64,000 bases of DNA from Lindgomyces ingoldianus (lineage: Eukaryota; Ascomycota; Dothideomycetes; Pleosporales; Lindgomycetaceae): the NCBI RefSeq assembly GCF_010093535.1, contig NW_022985184.1, positions 240,456 through 304,455 of the forward strand, given 5' to 3'. Of the stretch, positions 11,805-23,156 are shown piece by piece (position 1 is the first letter of the stretch; every line of letters starts with the position of its first letter). The notes beneath the pieces were generated by a model. That model was not told where the DNA came from, did not search any database, and was given only the letters and a program-made list of their open reading frames with translations. Position numbers and translations under genes: made by a program.

Positions 11805-12321
11805 TCTACTAAGTGTAAAAAAGTAACTAAAAGTGTTTTTACTAGTAAACTATATAAAATAGTTAAAAAGTTTTATAATATAATTACTTTTAGTATAACT
11901 TTATAGTAAATTATATAAATGCTTAAACTACTACTAATTTTAATAGTAATTTATATAAATTTAAAGTTTTTATATAATTATATTATTAAGCTAGGCACTA
12001 CTAGTAAAAAGTAACTTATAATTAATATTATATTACTTTATAAATTATATAAAAAAATAAAAATTACTAAAATTAAGTAAATTAATAGTAAAAATAACTT
12101 AGTAAATATATATATAAAAAACACTAAATTAGGCTTTTTAATTATTAGTTCTAACTAACTGCTTTTCTGTTTAGATAAAAGCATCTATAGACTAGCTAGA
12201 TTTTATGTGTAAAAATGCTCTAAACTAACTAAACTAATAACACTTTTATATAAAGCTTATTTTCTTTTATTTTTTTATTATACGCACTTATTTTTTATTA
12301 TAAAATTAAAAATATATATAT

Positions 12322-12601
12322 TGTTAAATAGGCTCTGACAGCTAGCTGCTTATAGTATAAGCACTTAAGTAGCAAGAGTAAGAGTGGTGTACAGTGTGCA
12401 CAGTGTATAAGGTAGGTAAGGTAAGAGTAATATGTTTCTAGTTTTATTACTCTTATCTTTTCTTTATATAGAGAAAAAGGGGGATATTTAGATGTTTACA
12501 CATAAAGGTTTACGCATAAGCATTATGTAACATAGATATGTAATCCTGCTTGTGCGCAATTATTTATATCTAGGCCGCAACGCTGCTGCTGTGTATAGAC
12601 A
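12322..12601 (-). repeat. LTR (3') of copia copy 2
   Basis: 280 bp. Pairs with 16,144-16,423. Confidence 0.88.
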
Positions 12602-13048
12602 CTAGCAACTTTTTTTTTTATCTAAAAAGTTACTTTTTATACATGTTACCTTCTTTTTATTTATGTAGGTCTATTTAATTATGTTCTGCCTTTACTCTAC
12701 CTTATTTATTAGAACTTGCCTTAGTAATGCTGTATATTAAGATAAGCTAGTTACACTATATAAATAGCTTTATAAATAGTGTAGAGTATTTTAGGCTATT
12801 ATTATTTAGCCTTTATGCGCTTGCCTTGTAAGTAATTTAGTAGTGTATAAACTATTTTATGTAGAGTTTTATACTAGAATAGTGTAGAATCTTTGCGTAG
12901 GCAGGTGCGTAGAGAAGTGTATATAATAAGGTCTTTTTTTTTTTTTTACTTTTTTTTCTTTATCTTTTACTTTCTAAGCTTTACTGTACTATTCTCTAGC
13001 TTTTTTCTCTTTTTATATAGTGCTAACAGTAACAGATACTCCTGCCTG

Positions 13049-13096
13049 CACACACACACACACACACACACATAGAGAGAGAGAGAGAGAGAGAGA
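13049..13096. repeat. (CA)n(GA)n microsatellite inside copia
   Basis: About 12 CA units followed by about 11 GA units. The same spot in the host element, in the opposite orientation, is the TA/TG tract at 17,006-17,079, so the microsatellite belongs to the retrotransposon family. The 60-residue open frame across it (12,893-13,075) is a by-product. Confidence 0.9.
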
Positions 13097-16000
13097 TGTC
13101 TCTCTAGCCTTCCTCCTCTACCTCTAGCGCTGTTAGTGCGGGCGTCTTTAACGTCCTTATGCAGTCTAGCAGCCTAGGGCGTATCTATGTTACTCTTTTA
13201 ACTAGTTTTGCTGCTAATTAGCAGTTTATTTAGTATCTTAGTATAAATATATAAATTTTTTAGCTTTTCTACTTCCTTCTTATATAAAATGCTAATTATA
13301 AATAGGCTAAAAAGTAGTATATAGCAGCTTTACTATTTTATAATATTAATATTATTTTACCTACTAGCACTAATCTGCAGCTGTAGGCAGCAAAAGTTGT
13401 GCGTTATAAGAGGTACTTCTGTGTAGTCCTAGTCTAGAGTTACAGTTAGGTCCTAGCAACTCTATGTGCTTATTATTATAGTAGCACTACTAGTGCTTTT
13501 TTTTTTATTAAGTGTTATATATTAGCTAACTTCTAGGCTAATGCCTACACCTTATGCGTATAGCAGAGCTGTAGTCTGTATTATAACTACTATACATAAA
13601 AGGTAGTAGCTTTTTCTTCTTTTATATACTAGATAAATAGACTTTTTTTTTATATATCTTTCTCTTCTAATCTTATAATAAGAAAAATAAGTGCATATAA
13701 TAAAAAAAAATAAAAAAAATAAGCTTTATATAAAGGTGTTATTAGTCTAGTTAGTCTAAGGCATCTTTGCGCACAGGATCTAGCTAGTCTATAGATGCTT
13801 TTATCTAGACAGAGAGGTAGTTAGTTAGAACTAATAATTAAAAAGCTTAGTTTAGTGTTTTCTTTATATATATATTTACTAAGTTATTTTTACTATTAAT
13901 CTACTTTATTTTAGTAATTTCTCTTTTTTTATATAATTTATAGAGTAACATAATGTTAATTATAAGTTACTTTTTACTAGTAGTGCCTAGCTTAATAAAG
14001 TAATTATATAGAGACTTTAAATCTATATAGATTACTACTAGAATTAGTAGTAGTTTAAGTGTTTATATAATTTACTATAAAGTTGTACTAAGTGTAATTA
14101 TATTATTAAACTCTCTAACTATTCTATATAGTTTACTAGTAAGAACACTTTTAGTTACTCTTTTACACTTAGTAAAATTCTAGTGTATAATGTTGCCTAG
14201 TATTTTAAAGTAGTTACTTTGCTCTATATAGTTCTTATTACTTAATATAATTAAAAATCCTAGCTATAAGCTAAGGTTCTTATTATTAGTAAATAATTTA
14301 TCTATAAAAATAAATAGCTTTACATAATTAAGTTATAATAGTAAGAAGGTAAGACTATGCTTACTATTATCTATCTACTATTAGATTTATGCGTTAAGTG
14401 TGTTAATATTGTTATGTAAAGAGTCTATAGTTTGTGCAGTAATAAAGAGGTTAAATGCTGCCTCTAGTTAACACATAGATATAATATATGCCTCTCTTAT
14501 ATATTACTTAACATATTATTATGCAGCATCCTTATTTTTTAGGTTAATTATATAAAAGTAGCTTACTTATCTCTTTTAAGTAAGAACTACTATGTTATGC
14601 GTAAGTTTAATTCTTCTACTATTAAACTTAATAAGTTGCTTTTTTACTAGAATAGTTTTACCTTTTACATAGAACTTTACTTTCTACAGTTTTTTCTTTT
14701 CTCTTTATATAAAATTCTTTATTATAATGCTTAAGGTGTTATATAAATGCTTTTAGTTATTTCTAGGGCCTATGTTGTGCATATAGTGCATATTCACCTA
14801 ACCTTCTAGGATATCTAGAAAGATGTCTACATACTAAGTTTTCTAGATATTTAGCTATTAATATAAATTAATAAAGATTCTTATTTTATCTATAAAAATG
14901 TTATATAGTTAACTTATATAGTTATTATTTTTTTTTATGCCTTTTAAAATTATATAATCTTGTCTACTAAAAGTTTTTCTTTAGCAGTTTCCCTCTAAGG
15001 TGGAAGTTTATACAGGTTGTAATGTAGTATAGATTGTGCAGGTGGTATTAGTAGTGCATACACTACTGCAGGCGGTGGTGTGTACAATTAAGGGTGTGGA
15101 GCAGGCGTTAGGTAGGGTGGCATGTATTATTTATACAGTAATTAGTGTAGTGCTAGCTAAGGTGTAAAAGCAAGTAATGCTAGTACATTTAGTATTAATA
15201 GCAGCATTATGTTTAGTCTACTTTTATGTAGAGCTTTATATAGTAATAAAAGTTATATATAAAGCTTTTTTAGTGTAATTACTTTTTTTTATGCTATATT
15301 ATACAGCTTCTAGGCTTAGGTACCTTTAGTGCCTAGCTATAGTGTAATTCTCTTGTCCTTTAGCACTTATATAAGCTTCTTTTTAAACACGCAGCTAAGT
15401 GCTAAGAAGTTTTATAGTGTCTATTTTTTAAAATCTTTTATATACGCACTTAAAAGAGTAGCGCCCTTTTTAAGTTATTATACATAAATTAGTAATTATA
15501 TAACTTATATATAATTAAGTCTATAAGCTTATTAAAGCCTCTAACATATTAATCTTATTATTCTAGTACTCTAGGCTAGTCTTATTTTATAGTGTTGCTT
15601 CTAATATTTTTATGTCTTTTATAAGTTATTTATATAATAGAAATTATTTTTTATTTTTTCTATTATTACATAAAGTTATTAGTTGCTAGTAGAATTTTAT
15701 TATAATAGTATAGTTAATTGCTTTTTTAGTAGATTACATAGGTACTGCTGTTGTCTAGCTGCTAAGTTATACAGCTTTAATAGCTTTAGTGTGCGCCTTA
15801 CACTATTTTCTTCTTACTTTGTATAGTAGCAAAGCTTGCTGTATAATATAAAGAATTAATATGCTATTGTCTAGCTACTAGGTTGTGCAGCTTTAGTAGC
15901 TTTAGTGTACGTCTTATACTATCTTCTTTTTACTTTATACAGTAGTAGAGCTTACTATATAATGTAAAAGATTAATTTACTATTCTAAGGAATAAGTAAC

Positions 16001-16143
16001 TAAATAAAGTACCTTATAAAGTGTAAGTACTCTGCTATTACTTTTTTTAAAAAATAGGTAATAAAATAAAGTACTTTATAAAGTATAAGTACTTTATTAT
16101 TACTTTTACTAATTTATAGTTAATTAAATTAACTACTAATTAG

Positions 16144-16423
16144 TGTTAAATAGGCTCTAACAGCTAGCTGCTTATAGTATAAGCACTTAAGTAGTAAAAG
16201 TAAGAGTAGTGTACAGTGTGCACAGCATATAAGGTAGGTAAGGTAAGGGCAATATGTTTCTAGTTCTATTACTCTTATCTTTCCTCTGTACAGAGGAAAA
16301 GGGGGATATCTAGATGTTCGCGCACAGAGGTTCGCGCACGAGCATCATGTGACATAGATACGTGATCCTGCTTGTGCGCGATCGTTCGTATCCAGGCCGC
16401 GACGCTGCTGCTGCGTACAGACA
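16144..16423 (-). repeat. LTR (5') of copia copy 2
   Basis: 280 bp. The outer half (about 16,300-16,423) is the least mutated copy of this LTR in the window, with many intact CpG. Confidence 0.88.
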
Positions 16424-17005
16424 TATATATATATATAAATAGTTTATTTATTTAGTATATAGAAAAAGAAAAGCTACTAGCCCTCTTAGAACACACTACT
16501 TCTTATGTGTAGTAGTTGTAATGTAGACTATAGCTCTACTATACACATAAAGTGTAGGCATTAGCCTAAAAGTTAGCTAGCATATAACACTTAATAAAAA
16601 AAAAGCACTAGCAGTGCTACTATAATAATAAGTATATAAAGTTACTAAAACTTAACTATAACTTTAGACTAAAACTATATAAAAGTACTTTTTATAACAT
16701 ATAACTTTTACTGCTTATAGCTATAGATTAGTGCTAGTAAGTAAAATAATATTAATATTATAAAATAGTAAAACTACTATATACTACTTTTTAGCCTATC
16801 TATAATTAGCATTTTATATAAAAAAAAGTTAAAAAGCTAAAAAGTTTATATATTTATGCTAAGACACTAAATAAACTACTAATTAGTAGTAAAACTAGTT
16901 AAAAAGGTAACATAAATGCGCCCTAAGCTGCTAGACTACATAAGAATGTTAAAGACGCTTACGCTAACAGCGCTAAAAGTAGAGAAGAAAGGCTAGAGAG
17001 ACATC

Positions 17006-17079
<74 letters not shown>
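17006..17079. repeat. (TA)n(TG)n microsatellite
   Basis: About 8 TA units then about 28 TG units, in the host copia element. It is the counterpart of 13,049-13,096. Confidence 0.9.
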
Positions 17080-17082
<3 letters not shown>

Positions 17083-17499
17083 GTAAAAAGATCTATTACT
17101 ATTAGCACTATATAAAAAAAAAAAGAGCTAGAGAATTTTATAGTAAAGCTTAAAAAGTAAAAAAAAAAAAATTAAAAAGTAAAAAAAAAAAATAATTTAT
17201 TATATACACTTTTTTATACACTTGCTTATATAAAGATTTTACACTATTTTATTATAAAACCTTATATAAAATAGCTTATACACTACTAAATTACTTATAA
17301 AGTAAGTATATAAAAGCTAGATAATAATAGCTTAAAATACTTTACACTATTTATAAAGCTATTTATATAGTGTAACTAGCTTATTTTAATATATAGCATT
17401 ACTAAAGTAAGTCTTAATAAATAAAGTAAAGTATATGTAAAATATAACTAAATAAACTTATATAAATAAAAAAAAATAACTTATATAAAAAGTTGCTAG

Positions 17500-17913
17500 T
17501 GGTTATACATAGTAGTAGTATTATAGCTTAGATATAAGTAATTATGCATAAGCAGAATTACATATCTATGTTATATAATGCTTATGTGTAAACCTTTATA
17601 TGTAAATATTTAAATATCCTTCTTTTCCTCTATATAAAAAAAAGAAAAGAGTAATAGAACTAGAAATATGTTACTTTTACTTTACCTACCTTGTATACTA
17701 TGCACACTGTACACTACTCTTACTATTGCTACTTAAGTGCTTATACTATAAGCAGCTAGTGTAAGGCCGAGATGGTGCTTACGTCCGACGGGTATATATA
17801 CTATTCTGTACGCAATAATTAACTGTTGGTTGATTATTCGCACCTTTTTGGTTGTATTGGCGTAGTGGTACAGAGCTCCGTCCTTACAGCTAGCTAAAAG
17901 GGCCTATTTAACA
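17500..17913 (+). repeat. 3' LTR of the host copia element
   Basis: This matches the reverse complement of the 280-bp LTRs. The span is 414 bp; subtracting the 129-bp insertion and its 5-bp duplication leaves exactly 280 bp. It ends ...CCTATTTAACA, where normal-composition DNA begins. Confidence 0.85.
17760..17888. mobile_element. 129-bp TG..CA insertion (solo LTR-like)
   Basis: It starts TGTAAGGC and ends TCCTTACA, is flanked by GCTAG on both sides (17,755-17,759 and 17,889-17,893), and splits the 280-bp LTR. It is not AT-shifted like its host, so it came after most of the decay. The 5' end resembles the solo LTR at 30,000-30,200 (TGTAAGGCCG), but the rest does not clearly align. Confidence 0.7.
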
Positions 17914-19800
17914 CTAACGCAGTATACAGCAACAATAGCAGTACTAACAGTGTTTCTAATGTTAACAGCGCCCTTAACAGCCCTAACTTAAGCCTTCTTC
18001 CTAATTAGGAAATTTATATGTATTATTAGCTGTAGAAGCTTTAAATTAACACATACAGATTGCCTTTTAGTACTGTACTAACTCTCTGTCTGTAACGTAC
18101 GTACTTAGTTTGTTAGCAACTGTAACGTACCCGTAGTACGCAGAAACCGTACGTACTACGTACTGCTGGACGCGCTGCTGGCCAGCGTATCTGGATGTTT
18201 ATCCCCATAAAGAGCACGCATTTGGTCACGTGCTCTTTGGGAGTATGCCTCCGCTTTCCCCGAATTGGTCCTCTACCAGCCAGAATACTAGCAATCGTAA
18301 GTTCTATGGGAAGAATCACCTGTACACATTGCACTAGTCAGCCCAGACTTACAACGGATCTGTTGGCGCCAATACCAGCTATGCTCTTCATGAAGAACGA
18401 TGGCACGACCTTAATTCCGTATCTCCTAATGGGAATACAGATGGATATGTTTTCGTACAAGAACACTATTTCCGGTTCTGAAATCGGTTAATATTTAAGA
18501 AAGAGCCCTCACATGTACGAATATATATGCTAGAATGAGGGTACTCGAAATGGATCTCAGGCTCTCCATCAGCTCTTCCTACATGAACGATATATGAGAA
18601 CTCGGAACCTGGGCAAACAACACCCTGGTCTCACAGGACGATTATTTCGCACGCTTCGAAGGTAGAATGGGCTCCACTGCACGCCTAATGACACATATTA
18701 TGCGGCAGCACAACGCCACCACTGAACAGCATAGTAACTTCTCCGTGGGTATGCTATTGATATCCATGTAAGACATTCAATGGAGACGCTTAGCCGGACC
18801 TACTCAGTGTCCAGAATTGACAAGTAGAGCATCTGCACGTGGAACACCTGCAGATTTTCAGGTGCCCGCAGGTCATGCCCGAGGCTCAATTCTATAACTA
18901 ATCAAGCTAAAACCAACCTAATTAGGTAGTGTGGTTGAGGGAGACACTGTCGTATTAATGTACCGCTGCCGTACTACTAGGAAGCCATAGGCAGCGTTTA
19001 CAAATTAGACAATGCTAAGGTGCTATAAAGCAAATCTGTAAGTTATCTTAGGTTTAGAAGGACAAATCTGATAATAAGAGATATACAGACTGCTCATAAG
19101 GCAAACTTTACGTTTATACACTGCACTTATAGGCACCTGGGAATTTAGGTGGGCCACTTGCTGCCTGTCGATTCTGTACACTACTATTCTTCTTATTTCG
19201 AGCTGCCGCTTGCTAACGTCGTCTAATTTCTTGAGAATAGCGTTTACGGTAGAAAAACAATGGACTGAATGTGCACGAGGATCATGTCGCCTACTGTTGT
19301 GTACTTTTCTTTCTTTATTAACCATTACCTGTCTATATACCTGATACACCACCTGACCTATCCACACAGCTTTCTATTCACATTTGTGCTGGTGTCCTTA
19401 AGCCTTACCCTTGCTTGATCTCCCTTCATTTCCTTTCAGAACGATTGAAATACATGCATTTTCTAGAGCACCGTGGGTGTCGTGGTGAGACACGACAGAA
19501 ATGCGGGTTTCTTTTGTAATTCAGATCTCATTTACACCTGATGTCCTAGGTGAGAAAATTTCACGATCTTAAATAAGGATTCTAAACATCTGTTACCAAA
19601 ATACTTCATCTAGTTATTTACAAATACCATCAATTATATCTCCAACGTTTTCACCCTCCGTGCCTCTCTGTGTTCCAAGATTCTAAACGTATTGTGTCTC
19701 CGTTAGGTCGGCCTTAGGAAACTCTTTAAATAGTACCTTTTGGATAGGCGTATGGGCTACCCTCGGGAAATCCCTTACACGGCAATACTTGTGGCTGAGG
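17914..19800. other. No assigned gene; possible relics
   Basis: Composition rises from AT-rich to normal at about 18,100. Open frames of 60-114 codons (for example 18,195-18,491 + and 19,023-19,367 -) lack recognisable motifs. The + frame at 18,598-18,771 reads WANNTLVS then DYFARFEGRMG and may be the tail of a decayed membrane-protein gene, but I cannot assign a family. No RNA gene seen. Confidence 0.4.
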
Positions 19801-20203
19801 CTAGTTGTAGTAATCGTTCTTTCCGGCGCCACCACTACGTATTGGTCAGAATACTAATCTTCCTGTTCCACTATATTATACTTACTCAGTGCAAAGGCGC
19901 TCACCGCAATAACTCTCGAACTTGATGGTCCCTGTGCTTCCTGAGGTGCATAGGAAGATTGAGTTATTGATTTGGTCTTCGTCGGAAGGCTGCATGCGGT
20001 ATGCGTTTACTCTGGATTGCGGTATGGTAGTCTCTTGTATGGAAAGTTAATTCGTTGTGGTGATGCTGACAATATAGAGGAGAAAGGAGGGATATAGTAC
20101 CTCGGCGGAGCAAGTTGTAGCCACAATATTTGATACCTAGTTGGCAGTTCTCGGCGGTTGCGAAGCTGGCGGCCGCGAGCAGGTTGATGAGAGAGAACTT
20201 CAT
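19801..20203 (-). CDS. Small secreted cysteine-containing protein
   Basis: Three-exon model: 20,203-20,101, 20,033-19,886 and 19,834-19,801, giving 94 residues. Residues 1-17 (MKFSLINLLAAASFATA) are a good signal peptide. The mature protein starts near ENCQLGIKYCGYNLLRR, and the C-terminus, which appears only after splicing intron 2, reads CTDGGAGKNDYYN. A C..G..YCG..LL..G start and a C.DGG.G..D end are typical of a family of small secreted proteins of plant-associated ascomycetes. Intron 2 (51 nt) has a GTAAGT donor and a CTGAC branch site. Intron 1 (67 nt) has a weaker GTACTA donor and a TTAAC branch site. An alternative acceptor 2 nt later gives DYHTAIQ, which looks more family-like but then breaks frame, so the middle may be imperfect or the gene decaying. 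Expected to be secreted; function unknown. Confidence 0.6.
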
Positions 20204-23156
20204 TTTGGTGGTGGTCGAGAAGATGGGAAGAACGATACAATTGGCAGTGTGTTGGGTATTTATAAAGTGATGATAAGTACTCGGTGTGATGTTGAGGCTT
20301 CTTCTATGCAGCCTTTCGACTTGTTCTATACATTGATCTGGATTCCGATTCAGAATCAACCTAAGGCGGGGTCTCGCACGACGGCGATGTTAGCGCATCC
20401 AGCTTCGAATTGCAAAATGACGTTGCAAGCTGGTACACATTGCGAATTGCAATATCTTAGAGGCAGAGTCGAGAAGTGCGGTGAATATCTAGCGTGGAAT
20501 CCTTAGCAGCTAGAGCTGAAATTTCGGCTGCTTTTAACTCAAAGGAGTGACGCGCTAAATATAAAGTCTTGGAGTGGTGTCCATCTATGCACTCGCTTAA
20601 TGATGAGGCTAAGGGATCTTAGCCCTGATTGAATTTGACTTATCGGTTAGTATGGCATGTAGATATTTCTAAAAAGGCGCGAAAATAGGTTTTAGGAAGT
20701 AATTAGTAGGTAACCCCTATTCGGAGGAGGTTTGCTCCATGAGCAAAGCCGTGTTCGAGGCGCGGACATAAAGTACGGTCCGGACAGTGGTGTCGTCATA
20801 GCGTTTGATGCGGCCATGAATCTATATTCGCAATCTGCCCATAGCCTGTAAGCTTCCTTTAACAGTAGGACTCCGATCTTATGTTGAGCAACTACCCACA
20901 GAATAAAATGGTTGCTTGGTGGCTGCCCTGATTTTAAGGAAGAGTCAAGGGGTATTAAGTTGCGAGGGTCAGTAGTAAGGGAAGGTTTACTTAGACTTCC
21001 GTCAGGAGTCTTTCTGAAAGAGGGTTTTGGCATGTTGTCAACCCTCTCGATCCTGAGGCGGGAAACTATCGCTCAGAGGTGACCAGCTGATTTTCAGCGA
21101 CGATAATGCAAGGCTACGGGCACTCTGATGAGTGAGAAATACGGAAACAGAACTCTAACCAGGATTTTTTACTATCCGCTGAATTATTTTCATACACTTC
21201 GGCGTTCCCATTCTCTCCCCATCTTCTCAGTCACAACATAGTCTTTCTCATTTCCGCTCCGTTAAACTCAATTCGCTTAGCGTCGTTGAGCACTACTCTC
21301 AGGGCTAAAATCCCTTGCGATTTGATTAGCTGCCAATTTCCCTCCATGTTGGTGGAGAAGAAATCTTCGTGCTCCTAAGTTATGTAAAAAGGGTCTTCAA
21401 GGCTGGGGTGCATCCAAATTAGCACATGCATAAAAGCGTTGAAACGTTTCTCAGCAGGTGACTTAGCACGACTTGAGAGTATTACACCCGCATTTCTTGA
21501 TCTTAAATCTTTCGGGCCCCTTCCTGTTTGCCGCCCTGGCAGATTGTCTTCTCAATCGAAGAACTTATTTAACATTCCCAACTTGGCTGAGCCTTCATCC
21601 CAGTCATACAGAGAGGTTACGATTCCATCCGCATGCGTGAGAATTTTTGAAAGCCAAATCCTCGTAGAATTTCTCTTCGTCAAAAAAGTGCGCGAAGCTT
21701 TTCGGAGTGTCCACAAGAAGCACTCAGGGTTACTAAGCATGATAGTTACCGGGAGAGAATCAATCCTTGTCATCATCATCGTCACCAGAATCACAAGAAT
21801 CATGATGGCAATCTACCGGAAAGAGCCCCAAATACTCCATAGTTTCACCCCTCTTATGTGGCAACTAGCGTCTACAAATTGACTGTTTATGTAACCATGC
21901 CAAGCCACTATCTACTAGTGCCTGTACCTCTCTATGTACCATGGCTGCCCTAGAGGCTGTATATCAATACGGCAGCGCTCTTCCGCTGCACCAACCGAGC
22001 TTACGGTTTATTTGTCTTTAATCTCCCGTCGTGGCGGTAGCGATGACCGTTCCTGATGTACCCTTCCCTCAGGTAGCTTAAGCTACGGTCCCCAAGCACA
22101 CATCAGCCCAGACAACAGGTAATCTTTATTTCTAAAATGTCACGTGACTCAACGGAAGCGAGGCCAGCGAAGGAATACCAGCAATTCAGGGGCATTTTAT
22201 TTGTCCCAGAGGTATACAACAATAGACGCCTAGTCAAATTCCTTTGGCTTGCCGTCCATAGAATAAGACGAAGGGCTTTGATGCCGGAGCACATTGACAA
22301 GGAACTAGCCATGTGTGCTTAGCGATCTTCTCTTGTCATATTCTGTAGCCTTGCGGGGGGGATGAGTTGAGAGTGGTATGTTGTGGACTGAAGGTCTAAG
22401 GTGCTATATAATATTCAGTACATAGCCAATTGTAAAGCCCTTAGTCGACTAGATAAGAGCGAAACACTTCTTTGAAATTAGATAATGTTAATGTTATAAT
22501 ATAGGCAGCTTATCCTAGACAAAACAAGAATGTATTAGAGTAGCAACTAGTAAAGTGTGAGAGTGAGATATTGTGTGTGTGTTGTTGAGCTGTCTAGTGT
22601 CACTGATCTAATGATAATTTGGTAGGGATTATTGTGTTGTTGCGGTATGTTACATGAGATGACAGGAGGTAGTATCATCAAGCTAAAGGATAATGCATAC
22701 TATACTCTTCAAGGATTTTAGTTTGCATAGTGTATTGTCACGATCGTTTCATATCTACTTTTCGTCTGGCCTAGAGTAATGCTGCGGGCCTATGGAGTCG
22801 GAGAGATCAAAGATGTATTGCTGCAGGTTGCTTATGCGCTAGATCCCAATCAGGTCTCGCGTCATTATCGCCATTGCAACCCCGCATGATTGGTTCATGC
22901 ATCTGTACAATAGCAACTTCTAGCAGGCAGGCGAAAGCATTAACCAATGTGCCGATATCGAGATTTCCTGACTCACCAACCCGGACACAGAATCCGAAGT
23001 TTATCGTTCCAAAATTCGTCCGGCTGGGAACAGGGGGAGTAGCTGGGGTGAAGCTTAAATGTTGACTATTGCTATAGTGACACCCGCTGGTCTCGACTCC
23101 GACTCCAACACCATACATAGCATTCCTCCAAAAACACCCTCCGAAACAGGCTCAAC
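20204..23156. other. Long stretch without an assigned gene
   Basis: Open frames at 20,692-21,033 (-), 21,439-21,882 (+) and 22,137-22,322 (+) are 61-147 codons long. They have no domain, signal peptide or convincing splice sites that extend them. Both strands are equally open at several places, which argues against coding. A tRNA-like D-arm at 21,975-22,000 is not supported by the other arms. Confidence 0.4.

Larger units (their letters stand above)
12322..16423 (-). mobile_element. Ty1/copia retrotransposon copy 2, internally deleted
   Basis: The element is 4,102 bp with 280-bp LTRs (12,322-12,601 and 16,144-16,423) and target duplication TATAT (12,317-12,321 and 16,424-16,428). It is the same family and strand as copy 1, but about 3.1 kb around the integrase is missing (junction near 14,745). 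It carries about 0.9 kb near 12,770-13,690 that copy 1 lacks, including the CA/GA microsatellite. The host element has the same extra segment (16,429-17,200), so copy 1 lost it or the two belong to different subfamilies. Confidence 0.88.
103..17913 (+). mobile_element. Host Ty1/copia retrotransposon, fragmented by nested insertions
   Basis: Five pieces (103-1,131; 7,507-7,640; 9,341-9,703; 11,565-12,321; 16,429-17,913) join into one element when the insertions are removed. Each piece matches, in reverse complement, consecutive parts of the opposite-strand copies at 1,132-7,501 and 12,322-16,423. The pol sense is +: positions about 230-360 read as a degraded version of the integrase segment that is clearer at 3,909-4,091. 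The 3' LTR is at 17,500-17,913. The 5' part is beyond the left edge. Every frame is full of stops, and homologous copies differ almost only by transitions, as RIP would leave. The element is dead. Confidence 0.8.

Noticed and set aside
12893..13075. 60-codon ORF ending in a His/Thr repeat
   Set aside because: It is made by a poly-T run and the CA microsatellite inside a retrotransposon.
103..17913. A Ty3/gypsy assignment for the main retrotransposon
   Set aside because: The only readable coding block matches the copia-type integrase region, and no chromodomain or gypsy RT motif could be seen.
20692..21033. 113-codon minus-strand ORF
   Set aside because: No motif, no homologue known to me and no extending exons.
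21439..21882. 147-codon ORF as a gene
   Set aside because: The opposite strand is also open, there is no domain or splice support, and its C-terminal Ile-rich part comes from an ATC/ATG-rich repeat.
21960..22000. tRNA-like stretch on the minus strand (GGTTGGTGCAGCGGAAGAGCGCT)
   Set aside because: It resembles a D-arm/A-box, but there is no anticodon stem, no T-arm TTCGANT and no closing acceptor stem.
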